Source of the DNA: CAVPWP01 sp963709395
GTDB taxonomy: Bacteria; Pseudomonadota; Alphaproteobacteria; Rhodobacterales; Rhodobacteraceae
Assembly: GCA_963709395.1 (NCBI GenBank)
Contig: CAVPWP010000008.1
Coordinates: 186,001-250,000 of the forward strand
Length of the DNA: 64,000 bases
Direction of reading: 5' to 3'
Shown: one piece after another, positions 7,059 to 16,953 of the stretch
Layout: each line of letters opens with the position of its first letter
Position numbering within the stretch: the first letter of the stretch is position 1
Program-made: the position numbers and the translations under genes
Notes under the pieces: model-generated
Databases searched by the model: none
Seen by the model: the letters and a program-made list of their open reading frames with translations, nothing else
What the model was told of the DNA's origin: nothing

Positions 7059-9675
7059 TTAGGACGCCTTGGGTGCCGGGGCCTTTTTCTTCGCTGCGGG
7101 CTTCTTGGCGGCCGGTTTCTTCGCCGCCTTCTTCGGGGCGGCCTTCTTCGCCGCCGTCTTCTTGCCGCCCTTCGCGGCCTTCGCGTCGATCAGTTCGACC
7201 GCCATGTCCATCGTCACCTCCGCCGGGTCGGTGCCCTTGGGCAGGGTCGCGTTGACCTTGTCCCATTTGACGTAAGGCCCGTAGCTTGCCCTCCATCACC
7301 GCGACGGCGCCGCCCTTGGCGGGATGCTCGCCCAGGTCCTTGAGCGGCTTGGCGGCGGCGCGCCCGCGCCCGCCGCGTCCCGCGGCCTTCTGCGCCAGAA
7401 CCTCGACCGCGCGGTTCATGCCGATGGTGAAGACCTCTTCGACCTCGGGCAGGTTGGCGTAGAGCCGCCCGTGCTTGACATAAGGGCCGTAGCGCCCGAT
7501 CCCGGCTTCGACCATCTCGCCGTCCTCGGGGTGCGGGCCGATCTCGCGCGGCAGGCTGAGAAGCGTGAGCGCCTTTTCCAGCGTCATGTCCTCGGGCGTC
7601 CAGCCCTTGGGCAGGCTGGCGCGCGGGGGCTTGGGCGCCTCCTCGGTCGGCTCGCCGCGCTGGACGTAAGGCCCGAAGCGGCCGTTCATCAGGCGGATCT
7701 CGTCGCCCGCGTCCTCGCCCAGAAGCTTGCCGTCCGGGCCGATCGCGTCGCCGTCGTCCATGCCCGGCGGGCCGAAGGGGCGGGTGTAGCGGCATTCGGG
7801 ATAGTTCGAGCAGCCGATGAAGGCCCCGCCCGACCGCGCCGTGCGCATCGAGAGCCGCCCCTGCCCGCAGTTGGGGCAGAGCCGCGGGTCCGACCCGTCC
7901 TCGGTCGGCGGGAAGAGGTGCGGCTCGAGCACCTCGTTGATCTTTTCGAGCACTTCGCCGATCCGCAGGTCCGAGGTTTCGGCGAGGGCGGCCGAGAAAT
8001 CGCGCCAGAACCGCGCCAGCACATCCTGCCAGTCGCGCGTGCCGTTGGTGATATCGTCGAGTTCCTCCTCGAGGTTCGCGGTGAACTCGTAGCCGACGTA
8101 CTTGCGGAAGTAGTTCTCAAGGAAGGCCGTCACCAGCCGCCCCTTGTCCTCGGGGATCAGACGGCCCTTGTCCTTGAGCACATAGCCCCGGTCCTGGATC
8201 GTCGTGACGATCGAGGCATAGGTCGACGGCCGCCCGATGCCCAGCTCTTCCATGCGCTTGACCAGCGTCGCCTCGGTGTAGCGCGGCGGCGGCTGGGTGA
8301 AATGCTGCTCGGGCGTGATGCCGCGCTTCTCGGCCGTCTCGCCCTCCATGATCTGGGGCAGGCGGGCATCGTCGTCGTCCTCGGACTTCGACAACGCCGC
8401 ATGTCGTCGCGGCCTTCCTCGTAGACCTTGATGAATCCGTCGAAGAGCACGACCTGGCCCGTCGCCCGCAGCTCGACCTGGCCATCGCGCGAGGCGATGT
8501 CGACCGTCGTGCGCTCCAGCCGCGCCGCCGCCATCTGGCTGGCCAGCGTGCGCTTCCAGATCAGGTCGTAGAGCTTGCGCTGGTCGGCGTCGGTCAGCTT
8601 GAGCTGGCCCGCGTCCCGGCGCATGTCGGTGGGCCGGATGCATTCATGCGCTTCCTGCGCGTTCTTGGCCTTGTTCTTGTACATGCGCGGGCTGTCGGGC
8701 AGGTACTTCGCGCCGAACCGGTCCTTGATCGCGTCGCGCGCGGCCATCACCGCCTCGGGCGCCATGTCGATGCCGTCGGTCCGCATGTAGGTGATCGCCC
8801 GGCCTCGTAGAGCCGCTGCGCCGCCTGCATCGTCTGGCGCGCGCCGAAGCCGAACTTGCGGCTGGCTTCCTGCTGCAGGGTCGAGGTCATGAACGGGGCG
8901 GAGGGGTTGCGGTTGGCGGGCTTCGCCTCGACCGACTTGACCGTACAGGTCGCGCGAATTGACGGCCTGAACGGCCAGCTCGGCCGCGGTGGCATTGGCG
9001 AGGTCGAACTTGTCGAGCTTCTTGCCGCCCAGCACGGTCAGCCGGGCCTCGAATTCCTGCCCGCGCGGCGTGGCCAGAAGCGCCTTCACGGTCCAGTATT
9101 CCTGTGCGCGGAAGGCCTCGATCTCCATCTCGCGCTCGACGATCAGGCGCAGGCAGACCGACTGCACGCGCCCGGCCGATTTCGCGCCGGGCAGCTTGCG
9201 CCAGAGCACGGGCGACAGGTTGAAGCCCACCAGGTAGTCGAGCGCGCGGCGGGCGAGATAGGCCTGCGACCAGCTCCATGTCGACTTCGCGGGGGTTCTT
9301 CATCGCCTCGGTCACCGCGCGCTCGGTGATCGCGTTGAAGACGACGCGGCTGACCGGCGTGTCCTTCTTGAGCGCCTTGCGGTCGCGCAGCGTCTCTTCG
9401 AGGTGCCAGCTGATCGCCTCGCCCTCGCGGTCGGGGTCGGTGGCGAGGATCAGCGCGTTGTCGTCCTTCAGCGCGTCGGCGATGGCCTTGACGTGCTTGC
9501 GGCTTTCGGCGGCCACTTCCCAGGTCATGCCGAAGCCGTGTTCGGTGTCGACCGACCCGTCCTTCGCCGGCAGGTCGCGGACATGGCCGTAGGAGGCGAG
9601 GACGGTGTAGTCGGGACCGAGATACTTGTTGATCGTCTTGGCCTTGGCGGGGGATTCGACGACGACGACTGGCAT
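7059..9675 (-). CDS. topA: DNA topoisomerase I (five frameshifts in this assembly)
   Basis: Type IA topoisomerase that relaxes negative supercoils. From the ATG at 9675 it reads a TOPRIM domain (MPVVVVESPAKAKTINKYLG; DPDREGEAISWHLEE), the cleavage domain with the active tyrosine in AITYMRTDG, one four-cysteine zinc ribbon (CPNCGQG ... CSNYPECRYTRPFG), several TopA C-terminal repeats (RFGPYVQRGE, RYGPYVKHGR) and a Lys/Ala-rich tail. Indels near 9265, 8945, 8797, 8403 and 7292 split it. An essential gene with five mixed insertions and deletions points to consensus errors. It follows dprA on the same strand, a common alphaproteobacterial pairing. Confidence 0.92.
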
Positions 9676-9821
9676 GAAGGTCCCTTTGAAAAAACGAAGG
9701 CGCTCTGGCGGCGCTTCATGTGGGACCGCGCCGGTCTTTGTCAACGCCGCTTCGACAGGGCGCGGGAGGCTCCGCCAAGGGGGAAATCGACCGCCGGGCG
9801 CGCGGCCCTTTAGGGCCGGTC

Positions 9822-10992
9822 TCAGCCGACGCGGGTCAGAAGCCCGCCGGCCTGTCGTTCGATCCGTCCATCGAGTTCCAGCGTGACAAGCTCCGGGGTG
9901 ACCGAGGCCGCGCGGCCGGCCAAGGTCGCGAATCAGCTGATCCTCGGCCAGCGGGCTGGGGCCGAGGCGCGACAGGATCTCGCCGTGAAGCGCCGCCGTT
10001 TCCGCCAGCGTCCGCCGTTCGGGGGCGCGGCCGGCACCGCCATCGCGGCCTCGACGGCGGCGGCGTCGCCGTGCGCGTCCGCCGTCGCCGCCTGCGGCAG
10101 GTCAAGCGCCTCGATCACGTCGCGCGACGCGCGCACCAGAGTGGCGCCGTCGCGGATGAGCATGTTGCAGCCCGCGGCCCGGGCATCGAACGGGTGGCCC
10201 GGCACCGCCAGCACGTCGCGCCCCTGGTCGAGGGCGGCGCGCGCGGTGATCAGGCTGCCCGACTTGGCCGCCGCCTCGACCACGACCAGCGCGCGCGCAA
10301 GGCCCGAGATCATGCGGTTGCGCTGCGGGAAATGCCGCGCCTGCGGCTGAAGATGCATGGGTTCTTCCGACAGGCGCACGCCCTTTTCGGCGATCTCCTG
10401 CGCCAGAACGGCGTTTTCAGGCGGATAGATCACGTCGACCCCGCCCGCCATCACCGCCACGGTCCCGCCCTTCAGGGCGGCCTTGTGCGCTTCGGTGTCG
10501 ATCCCGCGGGCCAGGCCCGAGACCACGACGACCCCGGCCTCCGACAGGTCGGCGGCCAGCTTGCGCGCCATGCGCAGCCCCAGCGACGAGGCATTGCGCG
10601 CGCCCACGAGCGCCACCATCGGCCGGGCGAGGTGCGCCACGTCGCCCATCGCCCACAAAAGCGGGGGAGGGTCGGGAATGTCGGCCAGGTGCGCGGGGTA
10701 GCCGGGGGCGCCATAGGCGATCAGCCGCGCGCCCGCGCGCCGGCCTGCGTCGATCTCGGCCTCGGCGTCGGCGACGGGGCAGGGGGTGTAGCCGCGACAC
10801 TCCGGCGGCACGGGCAACCTCGGGCAGCGCGTCAAGCGCTGCCCGGGCCGACCCGTGTTCCGTGAGCAGTCTGTAGAAGGTCGTCACGCCGACTCGGCGT
10901 GAGCGCAAGAGACGGAGCCAGGACAGTAATTCTTCCGCGGTGAGGGGTGGGGTGAGTGAGGGGTGGGAAGAAGTGGAAAGATCCTTGGCCAT
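9822..10992 (-). CDS. dprA: DNA-processing protein DprA (three frameshifts)
   Basis: DprA loads RecA on incoming single-stranded DNA during transformation and, in Rhodobacter, during uptake of gene transfer agent DNA. The reconstructed protein has an N-terminal helical domain (LLSWLRLLRSRRVGVTTFYR), the Rossmann-like core (ALVGARNASSLGLRMARKLA, VVVSGLARGIDTEAHKAAL, SGSLITARAALDQGRDVLAV PGHP) and a C-terminal winged helix ending GGLLTRVG. Frame breaks lie near 10796, 10010 (a C-run one short) and 9918. The start at 10992 is the first Met of the conserved N-terminus. A perfect CtrA-type box stands 43 bases upstream. Confidence 0.88.
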
Positions 10993-11034
10993 CCTGGCTC
11001 CGCCTGCTTGCAGGACCATCTGGACGCGAATCGG

Positions 11035-11049
11035 TTAATGGCGGGTTAA
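11035..11049 (-). promoter_or_regulatory. CtrA-type binding site upstream of dprA
   Basis: The sequence TTAA-N7-TTAA (TTAATGGCGGGTTAA) matches the CtrA consensus exactly and lies 43 bases before the dprA start, between dprA and tldD. CtrA control of dprA and other DNA-uptake genes is established in Rhodobacter capsulatus in connection with gene transfer agent reception. The match is seen; occupancy is inferred. Confidence 0.6.
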
Positions 11050-11085
11050 GTTCAACGCCGCCCGCGAAAAAATCGCGCGGCCGCG

Positions 11086-12510
11086 TCAGGCCGACCCGCC
11101 CACCGTCAGCCCGCCGATCAGCAGCGTCGGCTGGCCCACGCCCACCGGCACCCATTGCCCCGCCTTGCCGCAGTTGCCCATGCCGGGGTCGAGCGCCATG
11201 TCGTTGCCGATCGCGCGGATCTTCTGCAGCGCCGTCGGCGCCGTCGCCGATCAGCGTGGCGCCCTTGATCGGCGCGCCGACCTTGCCGTCCTGCACCCGG
11301 TAGGCCTCGGTGCAGGAGAAGACGAACTTGCCGCTGGTGATGTCGACCTGCCCGCCGCCGAAGCCCACGGCATAGATGCCGTCCTTCACCTCGGCCACGA
11401 TCTCGTCCGGGCTGGCGTCGCCGCCCAGCATGTAGGTGTTGGTCATCCGCGGCATCGGCGCATGGGCATAGCTTTCGCGCCGCCCGTTGCCGGTGGGCGT
11501 GACGCCCATCAGCCGGGCGTTCTGCCGGTCCTGCATGTAGCCCACGAGGATGCCATCCTCGATCAGCGTGGTCTTGCCGCTGGGCGTGCCCTCGTCGTCG
11601 ATCGTGATCGACCCGCGACGGTCGGGGATCGTGCCGTCGTCCAGAACCGTCACGCCCGGGCGCGGCGACGCGCTGCCCCATCAGCCCGGCGAAGGCCGAG
11701 GTGCCCTTGCGGTTGAAGTCGCCCTCAAGCCCGTGGCCCACCGCCTCGTGCAGCAGGATGCCGGGCCAGCCGGGGCCAAGGGCCACGTCCATCACGCCCG
11801 CAGGCGCAGGCACCGAGCGCAGGTTGACCAGCGCGATGCGCAGCGCCTCTCGCGCCACGCCCTTCCAGTGATCGGGTTCAAGCAGCATCGCCAGCCCCGC
11901 GCGCCCGCCGCCGCCCGCCGAGCCGCTTTCGCGCCGGCCGTTCTCTTCCACGATGACGCTGATGTTCAGCCGCGCCATCGGGCGCTCGTCGGTCACCGGC
12001 ACCCCGTCCGCGCGCAGGATCGCCACCTCCTGGATCGACGCCGCGATGGTGGCCGACACCTGCACCACCCGGGGGTCGAGCGCGCGGGCGAAGGCGTCGA
12101 TCTCGCGCAGCGTGTCGATCTTCACCGCGAAACCCGCGTCGGCGATGGGATCGGCGTCGGTGTAGAGCCGGCGGTTGGTGCGCGCGGGAGCCTCGGCCAG
12201 TGTGCCGCCCCCGTCGCCGATGGCCAGCCGCACGGTGTCGACCGCGCGGGCAATGGCCTGTTCCGAGATCTCGGTCGAATGGGCATAGCCCGGTGGTTTC
12301 CCCGGCCACCGCGCGCAGGCCAAAGCCCTCGGCCGCGTCGTAGCTGGCCGTGCGCAGCCGCCCGTCGTCGAAGACCAGCGCCTCGGACCGGCGTCGTTCG
12401 AGGAAGAGTTCGCCGTCGTCGCCGCCCGCGACAGCCCGACGCACCAGCGCCTGCGCCGCGGCTTCGTCGATGCGGGTCTCGAAGGGGCGGAAAGGCGGGA
12501 AATCGGTCAT
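11086..12510 (-). CDS. tldD: Metalloprotease TldD (three frameshifts)
   Basis: TldD, with TldE/PmbA, forms a heterodimeric zinc protease that trims modified peptides and antitoxins. The reconstructed protein of about 474 residues begins MTDFPPFRPFETRIDEAAAQ and contains the HEAVGH zinc motif (HExxxH) inside GILLHEAVGHGLEGD, and the C-terminal glycine-rich region ending QPTLLIGGLTVGGSA. Extra G residues near 12295, 11670 and 11240 split it; removing each restores the family sequence. It is divergent from the cytochrome oxidase operon, a conserved arrangement in Rhodobacterales. Confidence 0.9.
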
Positions 12511-12721
12511 TGGAGGGTCCTTCCTTGCAGGGTCTCGGCGGTCTTCGGGCTGCGGCCCCGCGGTGGCGCGTCGCCGCGGAAGCGGCCGTTTGACGCAAAG
12601 CGCAGGTCTTGCGCCGCAGGTCCATATATGATGTGAGAGAACGCGAAAACAACGGACCGGGCCACCCAGCGCCCGGCCGTCCCCCACCACAGGGGACGAC
12701 CGACGAACAGGATTGAGAGCG

Positions 12722-13591
12722 ATGCGTCTGAACACCCGTCTGATGGCTTTACCTTCCGCGATGACCGGCTTTCTGGCCGCAACCGCCGCACAGGCCCAGG
12801 TGACTGTCGAAGGGCTCGACATCATCGGCGCGCCGGTCGACCGCGCGATCGGGTTTCAGCCGGCCGCGACTTCGGTCGCAGCGGATCTGCAGTGGCTCGA
12901 CGGTATGCTGCTTTGGATCATCACGGCGATCACGCTGTTCGTGCTGGGGCTTCTGATCGTGGTTCTGGTACGCTACAACCAGCGCGCGAACCCCGAGCCG
13001 ACGACCTTCACCCACAACACTCCGATCGAGGTGACATGGACGGTCGTCCCGATCATCATCCTGGTCTTCATCGGGGCGTTCTCGCTGCCGGTCCTGTTCA
13101 AGCAGCAGATCATGCCCGAGGCGGATGTGACGATCAAGACCACGGGCTACCAGTGGTTCTGGGGCTATGAGTATCCCGACCACGGGATCTCGTTCGACAG
13201 CTTCCTTCTGGCCCGCGACCAGCTCGAGGAGTATGGCTACAGTCAGGACGAATACCTGCTGGCCACCGACACCGCGATGGTCGTGCCCACCGGTCAGACC
13301 ATCGTCGTGCAGGTCACCGCGGCCGACGTGATCCACAGCTGGACGGTCCCTGCCTTCGGCGTGAAGCAGGACGGCGTCCCCGGGCGGCTGGCCGAGCTTT
13401 GGTTCGAGGTCGAGGAAGGCATGGAAGGCATCTATTTCGGCCAGTGTTCCGAGCTTTGCGGCAAGGATCACGCCTACATGCCGATCACCGTGAAGGCCGT
13501 GACCCAGGCCGAATACGAGGATTGGCTGGCCCGCGCGGCCGAGGAATACGCCGGCACGCCCCGCCCGCTCGAGGTGGCGGCGGCCGACTAG
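12722..13591 (+). CDS. ctaC: Cytochrome c oxidase subunit II
   Basis: This subunit of the aa3-type oxidase takes electrons from cytochrome c. The 289-residue precursor has a signal peptide (ending ATAAQA), two membrane helices (about 55-80 and 98-120) and a cupredoxin domain. The CuA ligands are seen in FGQCSELCGKDHAYMPI (C-x3-C-x3-H-x2-M) together with the upstream VIHSWTVPAFGVK. A TTG nine bases upstream is in frame, but the ATG at 12722 gives the better signal peptide. It opens the ctaC-ctaB-coxF-ctaG-ctaE operon. Confidence 0.96.
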   Translation: MRLNTRLMALPSAMTGFLAATAAQAQVTVEGLDIIGAPVDRAIGFQPAATSVAADLQWLDGMLLWIITAITLFVLGLLIVVLVRYNQRANPEPTTFTHNTPIEVTWTVVPIIILVFIGAFSLPVLFKQQIMPEADVTIKTTGYQWFWGYEYPDHGISFDSFLLARDQLEEYGYSQDEYLLATDTAMVVPTGQTIVVQVTAADVIHSWTVPAFGVKQDGVPGRLAELWFEVEEGMEGIYFGQCSELCGKDHAYMPITVKAVTQAEYEDWLARAAEEYAGTPRPLEVAAAD

Positions 13592-13635
13592 GCCACCGCT
13601 TCGCTGCCCACGCAACCCGAAGGCGCCAGGACACC

Positions 13636-14568
13636 ATGACCGACGCATCCGTCACCCTCCGCGAAGGCGAGGCCCAGTTCGGGGACTACTTCGCGCTTCT
13701 CAAGCCGCGGGTGATGTCGCTTGTCGTTTTCACGGCACTCGTCGGTCTTCTGGTCGCTCCGGTGCCGATGAACCCCTTCGTCGGCCTTCTGCGCGATCCT
13801 CTTCATCGCGGTCGGGGCAGGCGCGTCGGGCGCCCTCAACATGTGGTGGGACGCCGACATCGACGCGGTCATGCGCCGCACGCGCGAAGCGCCCGGTGCC
13901 CGCCGGCAAGGTCACCCCGCGAGGAGGCGCTGGCGATCGGCGTCGGCCTTTCGGGCCTGTCGGTCGTGATGCTGGCGCTTGCCACGAACCTGGTCGCCGC
14001 GGGCCTTCTGGCCTTCACCATCTTCTTCTACGCCGTGATCTACACGATGTGGCTCAAGCGCTGGACGCCGCAGAACATCGTGATCGGCGGCGCGGCGGGG
14101 GCCTTTCCGCCGATGATCGGCTGGGTCGCGGCCACCGGGTCGGTCTCGATCGAGGCGGTGCTGATGTTCGCCCTGATCTTCATGTGGACGCCGCCGCATT
14201 TCTGGGCGCTGGCGCTGTTCATGAAGTCGGACTACGACGACGCGGGCGTGCCGATGCTGACCGTGACGCATGGCCGCCGCGCCACGCGGACGCCACGTGC
14301 TCGCCTATACGGTGCTTCTGGTGCCTGTGGCGCTTGGCCTCGCGCTTTCCAGCGTCGGCGGGCCGGTCACGCTGGTGACCGCGCTTGGCGCTGAACGCCT
14401 GGTTCCTCAAGGGCGCCGTTGCGATCTGGCGGCGCGACGAGGCCGTGGCCGAGGCCGACAACTACGGCGTCGAAAAGCGCGTTCTTCCGCTTCTCGCTCT
14501 ACTATCTGTTCCTGCATTTCGGCGCGCTTGTCGCCGATGCGGCGCTGCGCGGGCTGGGGATGATCTGA
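13636..14568 (+). CDS. ctaB: Protoheme IX farnesyltransferase, heme O synthase (several frameshifts)
   Basis: CtaB adds a farnesyl group to heme B to make heme O, the precursor of heme A for the aa3 oxidase. The reconstructed polytopic membrane protein of about 310 residues starts MTDASVTLREGEAQFGDYFA LLKPRVM, has the first prenyl-diphosphate motif NMWWDADIDAVMRRT and a second aspartate region at KSDYDDAGVPML, and ends ADAALRGLGMI. At least six single-base indels (near 13792, 13889, 13917, 14290, 14385 and 14478) break it here. The stop overlaps the next start (TGATG). Confidence 0.88.
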
Positions 14569-14752
14569 TGACGATCCGGGCCGACCCATGAAATCCACCG
14601 ACGCCGCCTCTCGCGCAACGTGGGCGTGGGCCTTGTGCTTGCGGGCTTCATCGTCGTGATCTTCGGCCTGACGGTGGCCAAGGTGCAGACCGGCGCCAGC
14701 ATGGAGGCGTTCGACCACGCCCCGCGCCCGTCCGATCACGGTGAGCGAATGA
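14568..14752 (+). CDS. CoxF-like small membrane protein of the cytochrome oxidase operon (two frameshifts)
   Basis: A protein of about 60 residues sits between ctaB and ctaG. Correcting an extra C near 14586 and an extra G near 14733 gives MTIRADHEIHRRRLSRNVGV, one membrane helix (GLVLAGFIVVIFGLTVAKV) and a short tail ending HAPRPSITVSE. Small single-helix proteins in this position are conserved in Rhodobacteraceae oxidase operons and are called CoxF or a CtaG/oxidase assembly protein. Its ATG overlaps the ctaB stop, and ctaG begins 12 bases after its stop, so it is translationally linked to both. Confidence 0.65.
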
Positions 14753-14764
14753 TGCGGCGCCTCG

Positions 14765-15335
14765 ATGAGCAGGACGCGCACGGTGGTGCAGCTTGTCGTC
14801 GGTGGTCCTTGTCATGGGCTCGCTCGGCTTCGCGTCGGTGCCGCTCTACGACTGGTTCTGCCGGGTGACGGGCTTCGGCGGCACGACGAACGTCGCCGAC
14901 GCCGGGTCCGACACCGTTCTCGACCAGACGATCAAGATCCGCTTCGACGCCTCGCTGGAACGCGACATGCCCTGGCAGTTCACGCCGATGCAGCGCGAGA
15001 TGGAGGTGCGCATCGGCGAGACCGGGCTGGCCTTCTACGAGGCCTACAACCCGACCGACCGCCCCATCGCCGGCACCGCCAGCTACAACGTGGCCCCCTT
15101 CGAGGCGGGCGGCTTCTTCGTCAAGATCGACTGCTTCTGCTTCGAGATGCAGGTGCTCCAGCCGGGCGAGCGCGTGACGATGCCCGTCACCTTCTTCGTC
15201 GATCCCGAGATCGTCGAGCGACCGCGACGCGAAATTCGTGCACACGATCACGCTGTCAGCTACACTTTCCACGAGACCGACCTGCCGGATGACTATGCCG
15301 CCTTGCCGGCCGCCGCAGACGGCGATTACAACTAA
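14765..15335 (+). CDS. ctaG: Cytochrome c oxidase assembly protein CtaG/Cox11 (frameshifts)
   Basis: Cox11-type copper chaperone that delivers Cu to CuB in subunit I. After the MSRTRTVVQLV start it has one membrane helix (VMGSLGFASVPLYDWFCRV) and a periplasmic immunoglobulin-like domain carrying the Cys-Phe-Cys-Phe copper motif in VKIDCFCFEMQVLQPGE, then TFHETDLPDD near the end. An extra G near 14803 and a cluster of indels at about 15222-15282 perturb the frame, but the reading frame is recovered at the C-terminus. It lies between coxF and ctaE as in related genomes. Confidence 0.9.
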
Positions 15336-15361
15336 GAGAACGGGACACCGGGAACCAGACC

Positions 15362-16182
15362 ATGGCGCACGCAAAGAACCACGACTACCACATCCTGCCC
15401 CCGTCGATCTGGCCCTTCCTGTCGGCGCTCGCGGCCTTCGTCATGCTGTTCGGCGCGGTGCTGTGGATGGCCAACGGCATGCCGTGGATGTTCCTGATCG
15501 GCTTCGTCGGCGTGCTCTACTGCATGTTCGGCTGGTGGTCGGACGTGGTGGAAGAGTCCAACGCGGGCGATCACACCCCGGTCGTGCGGATCGGCCTGCG
15601 CTATGGCTTCATCATGTTCATCATGTCCGAGGTCATGTTCTTCGCGGCGTGGTTCTGGTCGTTCTTCAAGCACGCCATGTACCCGATGAACGAATACGTC
15701 GGGCTCGACCTACGTGCCGCCGGAGTTCTATCATCTCGATCCGCTGCACCTGCCGCTGATCAACACGCTGATCCTGCTCTTGTCGGGCTGTGCGGTGACC
15801 TGGGCGCACCACGAGCTTGTGCATGACGGCAACCGCAAGAACGTGGCCAACGGCCTGCTGATCGCGGTGATCCTCGGCGTGATCTTCACCTTCTTCCAGG
15901 CCTACGAATACCGCTATCTCCTCGTCGACGCAGGACTGGACCTTCGGCGGTGACAAGTTCTTCTCGAACTTCTTCATGGCGACGGGCTTCCACGGCTTCC
16001 ATGTGGTGATCGGGACGATCTTCCTGTTCGTGTGCTGGCTGCGGGTGCGCGCGGGCCACTTCACCGCCGAAAAGCACATCGGCTTCGAGGCCGCCGCCTG
16101 GTACTGGCACTTCGTCGACGTGGTGTGGCTGTTCCTCTTCTTCGCGGTCTACCTCTGGGGCATCGGCCTCCCCAGCCACTGA
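15362..16182 (+). CDS. ctaE: Cytochrome c oxidase subunit III (two frameshifts)
   Basis: Seven-helix subunit III of the aa3 oxidase. It starts MAHAKNHDYHILPPSIWPFL and shows RYGFIMFIMSEVMFFAAWFW, PPEFYHLDPLHLPLINTLIL and the C-terminal FMATGFHGFHVVIGTIFLFV and YWHFVDVVWLFLFFAVYLW helices typical of the family. A deletion near 15709 and an inserted A near 15936 (GCAGGACTGG) split the gene into three pieces that are otherwise collinear. It ends the oxidase cluster, 81 bases before the SURF1 gene. Confidence 0.93.
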
Positions 16183-16263
16183 CCCGAGGGCGCGAGCCCT
16201 GATCACAAACGGGCGGGTGCGGCGCGAAAGCCCGCGCCCGCTTTGGCTTCTGGAGGAACCCGC

Positions 16264-16943
16264 ATGTTCCGGCGCATGATCCTTCCCCTGATCTTCGGGA
16301 TCGCCGGAACGGTGGTGCTGGCCGGTCTTGGCCTCTGGCAGCTCGAGCGGCTGGCGTGGAAGGAAGGTATCCTCGCCGAGATCGAGGGTCGCATCTCGGC
16401 CGAGCCCGTGCCGCTGCCAGCCGTCCCCGACCCGGTGCGGGACCGCTATCTGCCGGTCGCCGTGTCGGGCGTCTTCGATGGCGAGGAACTGCGCATCCTC
16501 GCCTCGTCGCGCGATACCGGTGCCGCCTATCGCATGGTCTCGGCCTTCGACACGCCGGACGGCCGGCGCGTGATGGTCGACCGCGGCCTCCTGCCGGTCG
16601 AGACCGAAGAAAACCCTCTGGCCGGGCAGGGGGCCACCGTCACTGGCAACCTGCACTGGCCCGACGAGGTCGACAGCTACACGCCCGCCCCCGATCTCGA
16701 TGGCAACATCTGGTTCGCGCGTGACGTGCCGGCGATGGCCACAGCCCTTGGTACCGAGCCCGTTCTGATCGTGGCCCGCGTCATCGACGGGCGCCGAACT
16801 GGCCGCCCAACCCCTGCCCGTGGACACGAGGCCACATTCCCAACAACCACCTCGGCTATGCCGTGCAGTGGTTCGGGCTTGCGGCGGTCTGGGCGGGGAT
16901 GACACTCTTCCTGCTCTGGCGTATCAGGCGGCGAACGGACTGA
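16264..16943 (+). CDS. SURF1 family cytochrome oxidase assembly protein (frameshifted near 3' end)
   Basis: SURF1/Shy1 proteins bind heme A and help insert it into oxidase subunit I. The start MFRRMILPLIFGIAGTVVLA is the first membrane helix, followed by the GLGLWQLERLAWKEGIL motif, the periplasmic region with VMVDRGLLPVE, and, after two indels near 16795 and 16828, a second helix (LGYAVQWFGLAAVWAGMTLF) and a basic tail. The two-helix plan and the NNHLGYAVQWF segment are diagnostic. It follows ctaE and precedes thrC by 10 bases. Confidence 0.88.
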
Positions 16944-16953
16944 AGGGGGCGTG

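Noticed and set aside
7070..7185. Short repeats rich in ttcttcgc and gcggcc
   Set aside because: They encode the Lys/Ala-rich tail of TopA and are coding low complexity, not a CRISPR or intergenic repeat.
7059..9675. Programmed frameshifting in topA
   Set aside because: Five breaks of mixed sign with no slippery heptamer or conserved stimulator; the same defect occurs in unrelated genes.
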